Assembly (NCBI GenBank): GCA_937926185.1
Contig: CALEYM010000472.1
Coordinates: 1 to 11,579 of the forward strand
Length of the DNA: 11,579 bases
Direction: 5' to 3'
From: an uncultured Bacteroidota bacterium
GTDB lineage: Bacteria; Bacteroidota; Bacteroidia; Chitinophagales; Saprospiraceae
The position numbers were made by a program, and so were the translations under genes. This document shows, in pieces, positions 1-6,740 of the stretch. The notes beneath the pieces were generated by a model that saw nothing but the letters and a program-made list of their open reading frames with translations, ran no database searches and was not told where the DNA came from. Numbering within the stretch: the stretch's first letter is position 1; every line of letters begins with the position of its first letter.

Positions 1-2652
1 TTCCACATTTTTTTCAAATTGGGCGTCCCAGTTCAGGTCGCGGTCGTAGAAGAGGTAGGCGTTGAGCGAGCCGGCCAGTCCGCTGTCGCTGGAGCGGCTG
101 ACTTTACGCGATTTGAGCCAGCCCGATTTGGCGGCTTCCAGTTCTTCCGCGGTAAAACCTTCTTTAGCCGCCCGTTCGATCTCTTCGCGGAAGGCTACTT
201 CGAGTTTGGCCAGATTCTCCGGATTGTAGATCATAAAGCCGTTGAAACTGGCATCCTTATCCAGGGGGCTGGCACTGAAGCTGCCGCGTACCGTATAACT
301 GAGGCCGTCTTTCTGGCGAATCCGCGTGGCGAGCCGGGAATTCAAAAAACCGCCGCCCAGGATTTGGCCGCCGATTGTCAGGGCGGGATATTCCGGATCG
401 TCGTTGCGCATGGGGAAGCCGAAACCGGCTAAGTAAACGGCATTGGACTTATCGGGCGTGAGAATTTGCTCGTTGCGGGCTGGCACGGGTTTGTAATCTT
501 CGGCGATGCGCTCGTATTTCGAGGGGCTTTTCCAGTCGCCAAAAGTTTCCCGCAATGTTTTTTCGATTTCGGTTTTGTCAAAATCGCCCACCACGGCTGC
601 AGTGGCATAGTTGGCGCCGTAAAACTGTTTGTGGAAGGCTTTGATCTGGTCCGGCGTGACAGCCTCGACCGAGGCGATCTCTTCTTCAAATGTCATGGTG
701 TAGCGCGGGTCGGTTTTCGGGTATTCCGGACTGGAGATACGCGCGAACAGGTTGCCGGCCAGCGCGTTGGGGTCGGTTTTTTGCTCTTCAAGACCGGTCA
801 GGTACTCCAGTTTGTCTTTGTCAAATTCTTCCCGCGGGAAGCTGGGGGTTTTCAGGATTTCGCCGACAAAGCGGATCGTTTCGGCCAGGTGTTCGCGGTC
901 GGTTTCGATATTGACCGTCACGGAGGAGGCGCCACCGAAAAAGTTGACCCGGGCTTTGAGCCGGTCGAGTTCTTCTTTGATCTGCTGCCGGTTTTTGGTG
1001 GCGGTGCCGCGGTTGAGCAGGCTGGCGGTGAATCCGGCAACAGTCGCTTTGCCCTGAAGGCTTTCGAGTGTGCCGAAGCGAAAGGTGAGCGTGGCGTTCA
1101 CCGCGTCGCCGCGATTTTCCTTGGGCAACAGGGCGTATTCCATGCCGTTGGGCAATTTACCCCGGGTGGTTCTTTTTTCGATATTTTCCGGCGAGAGATC
1201 GAAATCTTCGCCCTGGGCGATAGCCGCTTTGCCTTTGTAGTCTTTCAGCAGCTCGTCGAGGTTCGGCGGATCGGGAATTTCGGCGCGATCCGGATTTTTT
1301 TCCGGCATAAAAAAGCCGACAGTGCGGTTGGCGGGTTTCAGGTAACGCAGGGCCACGCGGGCCACGTCTTCGGGCGTTACCTTTTCCACCTGGTCGCGGT
1401 ACAGGAAGGCCAGCCGCCAGTCGCCGGTGCCGATATAATTGCTCAGGGCAAGGCCGATGCGGTCGGATTGTTTGAAGTTGAGTTCCCAGTTTTTCAGGAT
1501 ACGCGTTTTGGCTTTATCCACTTCTTCCTGTGTGGGCATATTTTCTTTCAGGCCGTCCAGTATTTCCAGCATGGCAGCTTTTGCGTCGTCCACCGGTTTC
1601 TCCTGACGCACTTCCGTCGTGAATCCTATGGTTCCGCCCTCGGCATAACCGGAGGCGCTGCCGAAGACAGAAACAGCTTTTTTACTTTCCACCAGGGCTT
1701 TGTACAGTCGGCCGGTGGGCTCATCGGTCAGAAGGTTGGCCAGCACAGTCAGCGGGGCGTAATCGGGGTGCGAGCCGGCGGGCGTCCGGTACGCGCACGA
1801 GAACAGTTGCACGTCGCCGGTACGGCGCAATACGACCTGGCGTTCGCCGTCCTGGGTGGGTTCTTTGGTGTAGGTGGTGATCAGTTGGCGGGTGGGTTTG
1901 GGAATAGGCCCGAAATATTCATTGACGAGGTCGAGCGTTTTTTGCTCGTCGATTTTGCCGGCTACCACGAGCACGGCATTGTCGGGCTGGTAGTAGTGGC
2001 GGTAGAAGGCCTGGAGCCGCTCGATGGGCGCCAGTTCGATGTCCGACTTCTCGCCGATGGTGGAGTGGCCGTAGTTGTGCCATTGGTACACGGCGGCCAT
2101 CATACGTTTGCTGAGTACGGCGCCGGGGCTGTTTTCGCCGCGTTCGTATTCGTTGCGCACCACGGAGAATTCGCTTTCCAGGTCTTTGCGCGCGATAAAC
2201 GAGTTGATCATGCGGTCGCTTTCCAGGTCGAGCGCCCAGCGCAGGTTCTCCTCGGTAGCGTCGAAGGTTTCAAAATAATTGGTGCGGTCGAACCAGGTGG
2301 TACCGTTGGGCCGGGCGCCGTGTTCGGTGAGTTCCTGCGGGATGTTCGGATGCCGGGGCGTGCCTTTGAACACCAGGTGTTCCAGCAGGTGCGCCATGCC
2401 GGTTTCACCGTAATTCTCATGGCGGGAGCCGACCTTATAGGTGATGTTGACCGTAATGATCGGTTTGGACGGGTCGGGGAATAACAATACCCGCAAACCA
2501 TTGGGCAGGCTGTATTCGGTAATACCCTCCACGGAGGTGATTTTTTGTACTCCCGGGGGCAGGCGCAGGGCCGTTTGGGCCAGGGCAAGAGTGCTGAAGA
2601 TGCTGAGTAAGAGCAACAGGCTCCAGCGTTGTATGAAAGGACTCATTTTCAT
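1..2652 (-). CDS. Secreted two-domain M16 (insulinase/pitrilysin-like) zinc protease, C-terminus cut by window edge
   Basis: Reading the minus strand from the ATG at 2652 gives an uninterrupted frame of 884 codons that is still open at base 1. The first 25 residues look like a cleavable signal peptide: a short Met/Lys/Arg start, an L-rich core, then A-L-A before Q26, so the product should be exported to the periplasm. The inverted zinc-protease motif HLLEH lies at residues 88-92 (H88, E91, H92). A glutamate 76 residues later (E168, in SVVRNEYERGE) fits the third zinc ligand of M16 enzymes. The second half repeats the M16 fold without the zinc motif and carries the R-x-x-x-GLSY segment (R779 to Y786) typical of the substrate-gripping C-domain. 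Bacteroidota relatives are usually somewhat over 900 residues, so only a short tail should be missing. It follows the Sua5 gene by 28 bp and probably shares its promoter. An alternative start two codons later (M3) cannot be excluded. Substrate is unknown; such enzymes usually degrade peptides. Confidence 0.93.
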   Translation of the reverse strand, partial: MKMSPFIQRWSLLLLLSIFSTLALAQTALRLPPGVQKITSVEGITEYSLPNGLRVLLFPDPSKPIITVNITYKVGSRHENYGETGMAHLLEHLVFKGTPRHPNIPQELTEHGARPNGTTWFDRTNYFETFDATEENLRWALDLESDRMINSFIARKDLESEFSVVRNEYERGENSPGAVLSKRMMAAVYQWHNYGHSTIGEKSDIELAPIERLQAFYRHYYQPDNAVLVVAGKIDEQKTLDLVNEYFGPIPKPTRQLITTYTKEPTQDGERQVVLRRTGDVQLFSCAYRTPAGSHPDYAPLTVLANLLTDEPTGRLYKALVESKKAVSVFGSASGYAEGGTIGFTTEVRQEKPVDDAKAAMLEILDGLKENMPTQEEVDKAKTRILKNWELNFKQSDRIGLALSNYIGTGDWRLAFLYRDQVEKVTPEDVARVALRYLKPANRTVGFFMPEKNPDRAEIPDPPNLDELLKDYKGKAAIAQGEDFDLSPENIEKRTTRGKLPNGMEYALLPKENRGDAVNATLTFRFGTLESLQGKATVAGFTASLLNRGTATKNRQQIKEELDRLKARVNFFGGASSVTVNIETDREHLAETIRFVGEILKTPSFPREEFDKDKLEYLTGLEEQKTDPNALAGNLFARISSPEYPKTDPRYTMTFEEEIASVEAVTPDQIKAFHKQFYGANYATAAVVGDFDKTEIEKTLRETFGDWKSPSKYERIAEDYKPVPARNEQILTPDKSNAVYLAGFGFPMRNDDPEYPALTIGGQILGGGFLNSRLATRIRQKDGLSYTVRGSFSASPLDKDASFNGFMIYNPENLAKLEVAFREEIERAAKEGFTAEELEAAKSGWLKSRKVSRSSDSGLAGSLNAYLFYDRDLNWDAQFEKNVE

Positions 2653-2680
2653 GTAAAATATGGTTGGTGAAATAAATGCA

Positions 2681-3652
2681 TTAGTCATTAGCCGCGGCCC
2701 GTGTTAGCCGGTCATTGATCGCCCTTCCCAGCCCTTCCTCCGGCGCCCTTTCTGCCAGAATAACTTCCACGTCCGATTGATCCAACGTACGCAACGCGGC
2801 AAACAGTCTTTGCGCTGCTTCTGCCGGATTCCCCGTTGCGCTCAGCACGATCTCCAGCGTCCCGGCGGGCAGCGGGCGTTTTTCCTGGAAAGCCAAAATT
2901 CCGATCTTTTTCCCGCTGTAGAGCGAAAGGTTTTCGTCAATGTCGCCCAATATCAATAATTTTCGGGGAGCATAGTGCGATTTGAGCATGCCAGGCGCCG
3001 CCGGATTACTGCTTTGGTTCAGGGCCATGCGGACCGGCCCGACCACATTTTCAATCGCTTCCAGGGCCAGGCCGCCGGTCCGGTAAACGTTTACCTGCCC
3101 GTCTTCGAAGCCGACGATGGTACTTTCCAAGCCAATGCGGCAGGGCCCGCCGTCGAGAATATAGGGAATTTTTCCGTGCAACTGGTCGTACACATGCTTT
3201 GCCGAGGTAGGGCTGATGTATCCGAAAGGGTTGGCGCTGGGAGCCGCCAATGGAAACGGCAGTTCGCGCAACAGGGCTTGTGTCAGCGGATGTGCGGGGG
3301 CCCGCAGACCCACCCGCGGCAGGCCGGAGGTGACCAAATCGGGTATAACATCGCGTTTGGGCAGCAACAGTGTCAACGGCCCGGGCCAGAACCTGCGGGC
3401 CAGTTCCCGAAGAGGCGGCGGGAAATCTGCCGCGTACCGTTCCGCGGCGGCTGCATCCGGCACGTGCACGATCAGGGGATCAAAGGCCGGGCGGTTTTTG
3501 ACCTCGAAAATTTTAACAACGGCTGCCGGCTCCAGCGCGTTGGCGGCCAGGCCATACACCGTTTCGGTGGGGATACCCACACATTCACCGGCCAGGAGCC
3601 ATTGGGCGGCAGCGGACGGATCAGCGCCGGTTTGGGTGCTAAACTGACTCAA
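2681..3652 (-). CDS. tsaC: L-threonylcarbamoyladenylate synthase, long Sua5-type
   Basis: The 323-residue product matches the YrdC/Sua5 family. This enzyme makes threonylcarbamoyl-AMP from threonine, bicarbonate and ATP, the first step of the t6A modification at position 37 of ANN-decoding tRNAs, in the cytoplasm. Visible family signatures are the N-terminal PTETVYGL (residues 28-35), the nucleotide/phosphate-binding K52-N-R54-P, WPGPLTLLLPK (89-99), the SAN triplet (139-141) and ESTIV (176-180). After the YrdC domain comes the Sua5 linker PGMLKSHYAP (220-229) and a C-terminal Sua5 domain to residue 323, which marks the long form rather than the short E. coli TsaC. The start at 3652 is supported by a promoter whose predicted transcription start lies just upstream. 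The gene is first in a two-gene minus-strand unit with the M16 protease; no functional link between them is obvious. Confidence 0.96.
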   Translation of the reverse strand: MSQFSTQTGADPSAAAQWLLAGECVGIPTETVYGLAANALEPAAVVKIFEVKNRPAFDPLIVHVPDAAAAERYAADFPPPLRELARRFWPGPLTLLLPKRDVIPDLVTSGLPRVGLRAPAHPLTQALLRELPFPLAAPSANPFGYISPTSAKHVYDQLHGKIPYILDGGPCRIGLESTIVGFEDGQVNVYRTGGLALEAIENVVGPVRMALNQSSNPAAPGMLKSHYAPRKLLILGDIDENLSLYSGKKIGILAFQEKRPLPAGTLEIVLSATGNPAEAAQRLFAALRTLDQSDVEVILAERAPEEGLGRAINDRLTRAAAND

Positions 3653-3675
3653 GATAACTTTGTTGAATGATGACG

Positions 3676-3705
3676 CAAAGCTATGATACCTGACGCTCTT
3701 TCAAA
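3676..3705 (-). promoter_or_regulatory. Bacteroidota-type promoter for the tsaC/M16 unit
   Basis: Read on the minus strand, TTTG at 3705-3702 is followed after 18 bp by TAGCTTTG at 3683-3676, then CG. This fits the Bacteroidota primary-sigma consensus TTTG-N17..19-TAnnTTTG. Transcription would begin near 3669, leaving a leader of about 17 nt before the ATG at 3652. It is the only promoter in the window with both elements at good spacing. Confidence 0.7.
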
Positions 3706-3800
3706 GAGAAATCGGTTATTTGGCCCTGTATTTGTTACACCGTGTTCCGGTTTACGTCTGAATGACACTAATTTATACACTGCGAAAGGCGATTCCTTTC

Positions 3801-3808
3801 TACCTTTG
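3801..3808 (+). promoter_or_regulatory. Putative -7 box (TACCTTTG) for the HAD gene
   Basis: TACCTTTG followed by CG matches the Bacteroidota -7 consensus TAnnTTTG and lies 16 bp before the ATG at 3824, giving a very short leader. No clear TTG/TTTG is present at the expected -33 distance, so the call rests on the -7 box, its position and its similarity to the other boxes in the window. It supports a start at 3824 rather than at an ATG further upstream (3683). Confidence 0.45.
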
Positions 3809-3823
3809 CGTAAAATTCACACC

Positions 3824-4270
3824 ATGACTGACAAAGCTGTCCAGCCAGAACCGGCGCTCCAGGAATTATTTAACGAGAAAGGCGAGCGTATGAGCCCCGT
3901 TTTACCGGAATCGGTTCGCAATTTTTTGATCGATATCGACGGCACAATTTGCGACGACGTGCCCAACGAAGAACCCGAACGAATGGCTACCGTCCTCCCC
4001 TACCCCGACGCGCTTTCCATGCTGAACAAATGGTACGATGAAGGCCATATCATATTCTTTTTTACCAGCCGTACCGAAGCGCACCGCGACGTCACGGAAA
4101 AATGGCTGCTGAAACACGGATTCAAATACCACGGCATCTTATTCGGCAAGCCGCGCGGCGGCAATTATCACTGGATCGACAACCATATCGTGCGCGCCAC
4201 CCGTTTTAAAGGTAAATTCACCGATTTGGTGGTAAAAACACACGAAATAGAAGTGTTTTCCGAAGAATGA
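3824..4270 (+). CDS. Small HAD-superfamily phosphatase-like protein
   Basis: The 148-residue product carries the haloacid dehalogenase catalytic motifs: motif I as D37-I-D39-G-T (nucleophile and acid/base aspartates), motif II as T81-S-R after a hydrophobic strand, a motif III lysine in GKPRGG (K109), and an acidic motif IV in WIDN (D119). The protein is short, with almost no cap domain, which resembles HAD proteins that act on bulky or macromolecular phosphate substrates. Members of this family in Bacteroidota are sometimes labelled as phosphoheptose-isomerase-like, but I see no sugar-isomerase domain. The substrate is therefore unknown. No signal peptide is visible, so it should be cytoplasmic. 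An in-frame ATG at 3683 would add 47 residues, but that stretch looks like promoter DNA and not protein, and the -7 box at 3801 favours the later start. The propeller gene follows 35 bp downstream on the same strand and may be co-transcribed. Confidence 0.85.
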   Translation: MTDKAVQPEPALQELFNEKGERMSPVLPESVRNFLIDIDGTICDDVPNEEPERMATVLPYPDALSMLNKWYDEGHIIFFFTSRTEAHRDVTEKWLLKHGFKYHGILFGKPRGGNYHWIDNHIVRATRFKGKFTDLVVKTHEIEVFSEE

Positions 4271-4305
4271 CCCCGAAAGGCTGTTGTGCGCATTAAATCT
4301 TATCC

Positions 4306-5250
4306 ATGTCAGCTGTTGTCGTTTTTTTTATACTGCTGGTTTCCGGGCCGGCAGGGAGCGCGCCCTTTCACGGAGCCTTCAATCCGTCCCGATCCCTGGT
4401 GGGGATAACCGGCAATCCGCAATCCCTGCCTGCCGGCAGGCAGGCGCAATCCGCGGTCCGCAATCCGGATTCCCTGCCCTACGACCTGCATAATCCGGTG
4501 TTGGCGATCAACTTCCCAAGTCAAGACCTGCTGGAAATCTCGGCGCTCGGCCCCACCGATGAGCCGGGCATCTTTTGCGCGCTGGCCGATGAAAGAGGCG
4601 AAATTTTTTTTATCGACTGCAACAACGGCGGCGCCATCACCCGCCGGGTACTTTTTCGCGACAAAGGCGATTTCGAAGGCGTGGAAAAAGTGGGCAAATG
4701 CCTGTATGCCCTTAAAAGCAACGGCGATTTGTTTGAAATAGCCAACTGGGAGAAAAAACGGCCCCGGAGCCGCTTGTATTCCACATCCATCTCCAAGTCG
4801 GACGACGCCGAGGGCCTGGGATACGACAGCCAACGGCAGGCACTACTCATCGCGTGCAAGGGTAACCCCGACAGCGCCTATTTGCGGCACATATATGCAT
4901 TCGACCTGCATACCAAACAATTGCTCGAAACCCCTGTTTTTAGTGTCGATCCCGAAGCAGTAAACCGCCTGGTTCCGCATACCAAAGAAGAAAAAAATGG
5001 TTATTTCAGCCCTTCCGGCATAGCCGTGCACCCGGTAAGCGGAGATGTATATATCATTTCTACGGCCCTCAAGCGCCTTGTCGTGCTGGATTACGCCACC
5101 GGAGCCATCCGTTTTGCCGTTCGTTTGGATAAAAAATTGCTGCCGCAACCGGAAGGCATCGCTTTCGACCCCGAAGGCAACCTCTACCTGAGCAGTGAAG
5201 GCAAAAAAGGCGGCGAAGGCTTGTTTTTCAGGTTCAATTTTAGAAAATAG
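4306..5250 (+). CDS. Exported SdiA-regulated-family beta-propeller-like protein
   Basis: The 314-residue product begins with a hydrophobic segment (about residues 2-18, ending near AGSA) that looks like a signal peptide, so it is probably exported. From about residue 57 it matches what I know of the SdiA-regulated family: a DLLEISAL opening, an ALADERGEIFFID strand pair, GDFEGVE (about residues 124-130), and a closing PQPEGIAFDPEGNLYLSSEG strand. Such proteins are predicted propellers related to esterase-like phytase domains; their biochemical activity is not established. An in-frame TAA at 4294-4296 closes the upstream frame, so ATG 4306 is the first possible ATG start. Residues 37-58 look foreign to the fold. 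They are encoded by GCAATCC-type heptamers and a 20-bp palindrome that reads LPAGRQA, placed in the linker between the signal peptide and propeller, where an insertion would be tolerated. The gene ends directly against a tandem repeat array and lies 35 bp after the HAD gene. Confidence 0.85.
   Translation: MSAVVVFFILLVSGPAGSAPFHGAFNPSRSLVGITGNPQSLPAGRQAQSAVRNPDSLPYDLHNPVLAINFPSQDLLEISALGPTDEPGIFCALADERGEIFFIDCNNGGAITRRVLFRDKGDFEGVEKVGKCLYALKSNGDLFEIANWEKKRPRSRLYSTSISKSDDAEGLGYDSQRQALLIACKGNPDSAYLRHIYAFDLHTKQLLETPVFSVDPEAVNRLVPHTKEEKNGYFSPSGIAVHPVSGDVYIISTALKRLVVLDYATGAIRFAVRLDKKLLPQPEGIAFDPEGNLYLSSEGKKGGEGLFFRFNFRK
4412..4473 (+). repeat. Heptamer (GCAATCC) array interrupted by a palindrome, inside a CDS
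   Basis: Heptamers in a common 7-bp register start at 4412 and 4419 (both GCAATCC). After the palindromic block they continue at 4446 (GCAATCC), 4453 (GCGGTCC), 4460 (GCAATCC) and 4467 (GGATTCC). The sequence CCCTGCC occurs both at the start of the palindrome and just after the last heptamer (4472-4478). The whole block is translated without breaking the frame, as NPQS...QSAVRNPDS in the propeller protein. Confidence 0.8.
4425..4444. repeat. Perfect 20-bp palindrome CCTGCCTGCCGGCAGGCAGG
   Basis: The 20 bases equal their own reverse complement and contain two nested CCTG/CAGG steps on each side. In the propeller frame they encode the core of LPAGRQA (residues 41-47). From memory, the same palindrome recurs in and between genes of other Bacteroidota and some uncultivated bacteria, which would make it a dispersed repeat and not part of the original gene. 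I cannot confirm that here. Confidence 0.8.
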
Positions 5251-5330
5251 GTTTATGAGGGTTTATGAGGGTTTATGAGAGTTTATGAGGTTTAGAGAGG
5301 TTTAGAGAGGTTTAGAGAGGTTTAGAGCGG
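5249..5330 (+). repeat. Tandem array of 10-bp units (GTTTATGAGG then TTTAGAGAGG)
   Basis: Eight 10-bp units run back to back from the stop codon of the propeller gene. Four are of the type GTTTATGAGG (5251-5290, the third ending in A). Four are of the type TTTAGAGAGG (5291-5330, the last with C). The two types are related: both contain GGTTTA followed by GAG, with or without one T. The array is purine-rich on this strand and has a period close to one helical turn. It occupies most of the 206-bp gap before sucB and contains no open frame of interest. Confidence 0.92.
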
Positions 5331-5387
5331 TTGCCACAACTATAAAAGTTTTGCAAACGTATTATAATGATACGCAGGGCAAACCCC

Positions 5388-5395
5388 TACATTTG
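5388..5395 (+). promoter_or_regulatory. Putative -7 box (TACATTTG) for sucB
   Basis: TACATTTG followed by CG matches TAnnTTTG and lies 61 bp before the ATG at 5457. No TTTG is found at the usual -33 distance. The downstream leader (5405-5451) has no G in 47 bases and is built of CAATCAAC-like steps, so it should be unstructured. A TATAAT at 5363-5368 also exists but lacks a spaced -35. Confidence 0.4.
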
Positions 5396-5456
5396 CGCCC
5401 AATGTCAAACCAATCAATCAACCAACCAATCAACTATTCAACCAATTACCCGTGCC

Positions 5457-6734
5457 ATGCCCGTAGTTGAACTTAAAATCCCGAATCTGGGAGAATCCAT
5501 AACCAGCGTCACCTTTTCCAAATGGCTGAAGCCCAACGGCTCCATAGTGGCTATGGACGAGCCGTTGTGTGAAATTGAAACGGAAAAAGCCAACCAGGAA
5601 CTCTCCGCCGACTCGGCCGGCAAACTCAGCTGGGTAGCCAAAGAAGGCGACGACCTGACCGTGGGCGCCCTGTTTGCCACCATCGATACCGATGCGGCCG
5701 GCGCATCTGCCGAAACGGCTGTTTCCACCCCGGCCGCTGCACCCGCTGCTCCCGCTGCTCCCGCAACACCTGCTCCGGCAGCACCTGCCGTGGTGGAAAC
5801 GGCTGCCGCTATTCCCGGCTATGCCGCGGGCCATCCTTCGCCGGCTGCCGCCAAGATACTGACAGAAGGCGGCGTCGAGCCCGGCGCCGTGAGCGGTACG
5901 GGCAAAGACGGCCGCATCACGAAAGAAGACGCTCAAAAGGCCGTTGAAAATAAAACCCAGGCCCCGGCTACCCCGCCGGCGGCATCCGCCCCGGCCGCCA
6001 CGCCGGCGCCGCAGGCGCCTGCCGCCCCTTTTTCCCGCAGCGAAAACCGCGAACGCCTCAGCCGAATGCGCCGCACCATCGCCAAACGCCTGGTGAGCGC
6101 GAAAAACAATACGGCCATGCTCACTACTTTCAACGAGGTGGACATGAGCGGCGTAATGGAACTGCGGGAAAAGTATCAGGAGGCTTTTGTCAAAAAATAC
6201 GGCATCAAACTGGGCTTTATGTCCATCTTCGCCAGGGCCTGCGCCAAAGTTCTGCTGGAAATGCCCGAGGTAAACGCCTTCATCGACGGCGACGATATCA
6301 TCTACCACGACTACGTCGATATCAGCATTGCCATCAGCACGCCCAACGGCCTGGTGGTGCCGCCCATCCGCAACGTGGAAAGCCTCGGCTTCCACGAAAT
6401 TGAACTGAAACTGAAAGATTTGTCGGGCAAAGCCCGCGATGGCAAACTGTCGCTGGAGGAAATGTCCGGCGGCACCTTCACCATCACCAACGGCGGTATT
6501 TTCGGCAGCCTGCTGAGCACGCCCATCATCAACGAGCCGCAAAGCGCCATCCTCGGCATGCACGCCATCAAGGAGCGCCCCGTGGCCGTGAACGGCGAAG
6601 TGAAGATCCGCCCGATGATGTACCTGGCCCTCAGCTACGACCACCGCGTCATCGACGGGGCGACTTCCGTGACGTTCCTGGTAAAGGTGAAAAACCTGAT
6701 CGAAGACCCGGTGTCGTTGCTGCTCGACCTGTAA
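5457..6734 (+). CDS. sucB: 2-oxoglutarate dehydrogenase E2, dihydrolipoyllysine succinyltransferase
   Basis: This 425-residue protein is the E2 core of a 2-oxoacid dehydrogenase complex and most likely transfers succinyl groups from the lipoyl arm to CoA in the TCA cycle. Domains in order: a lipoyl domain (about 1-77) with lipoyl-lysine K44 in ETEKANQE; an Ala/Pro-rich flexible linker (about 80-120); a peripheral subunit-binding domain (about 125-165, with GTGKDGRITKED) that holds E1/E3; a second Ala/Pro linker (about 168-192); and the CoA-acyltransferase domain to 425 with H396-x-x-x-D400-G as catalytic residues. The segment GTFTITNGGIFGS followed by STPIINEPQSAILGMH favours the 2-oxoglutarate E2 over pyruvate or branched-chain types. 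The frame extends upstream to 5367, but residues before M5457 would come from the repetitive CAATCAAC leader. I therefore chose 5457, where the lipoyl domain begins. Neither the E1 gene (sucA) nor E3 is adjacent. A glucanase gene follows 6 bp downstream. Confidence 0.95.
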   Translation: MPVVELKIPNLGESITSVTFSKWLKPNGSIVAMDEPLCEIETEKANQELSADSAGKLSWVAKEGDDLTVGALFATIDTDAAGASAETAVSTPAAAPAAPAAPATPAPAAPAVVETAAAIPGYAAGHPSPAAAKILTEGGVEPGAVSGTGKDGRITKEDAQKAVENKTQAPATPPAASAPAATPAPQAPAAPFSRSENRERLSRMRRTIAKRLVSAKNNTAMLTTFNEVDMSGVMELREKYQEAFVKKYGIKLGFMSIFARACAKVLLEMPEVNAFIDGDDIIYHDYVDISIAISTPNGLVVPPIRNVESLGFHEIELKLKDLSGKARDGKLSLEEMSGGTFTITNGGIFGSLLSTPIINEPQSAILGMHAIKERPVAVNGEVKIRPMMYLALSYDHRVIDGATSVTFLVKVKNLIEDPVSLLLDL

Positions 6735-6740
6735 AGCCGC

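Noticed and set aside
466..2484. A 672-codon plus-strand open frame
   Set aside because: It is the antisense shadow of the M16 protease. Its translation is Phe/Gly/Val-rich with no domain, while the minus strand gives the signal peptide, HLLEH and the rest of the family pattern.
2975..3670. Plus-strand open frame opposite tsaC
   Set aside because: Shadow frame; the minus strand carries the full YrdC/Sua5 signatures.
3683..3823. N-terminal extension of the HAD protein from ATG 3683
   Set aside because: The stretch includes promoter-like sequence for both directions, and the -7 box at 3801 would lie inside the extension.
5249..5330. CRISPR array
   Set aside because: Units are 10 bp and contiguous, with no spacers and no cas genes.
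5430..6644. A 404-codon minus-strand open frame opposite sucB
   Set aside because: Low-complexity His/Gly/Arg-rich translation typical of a shadow; sucB is unambiguous.
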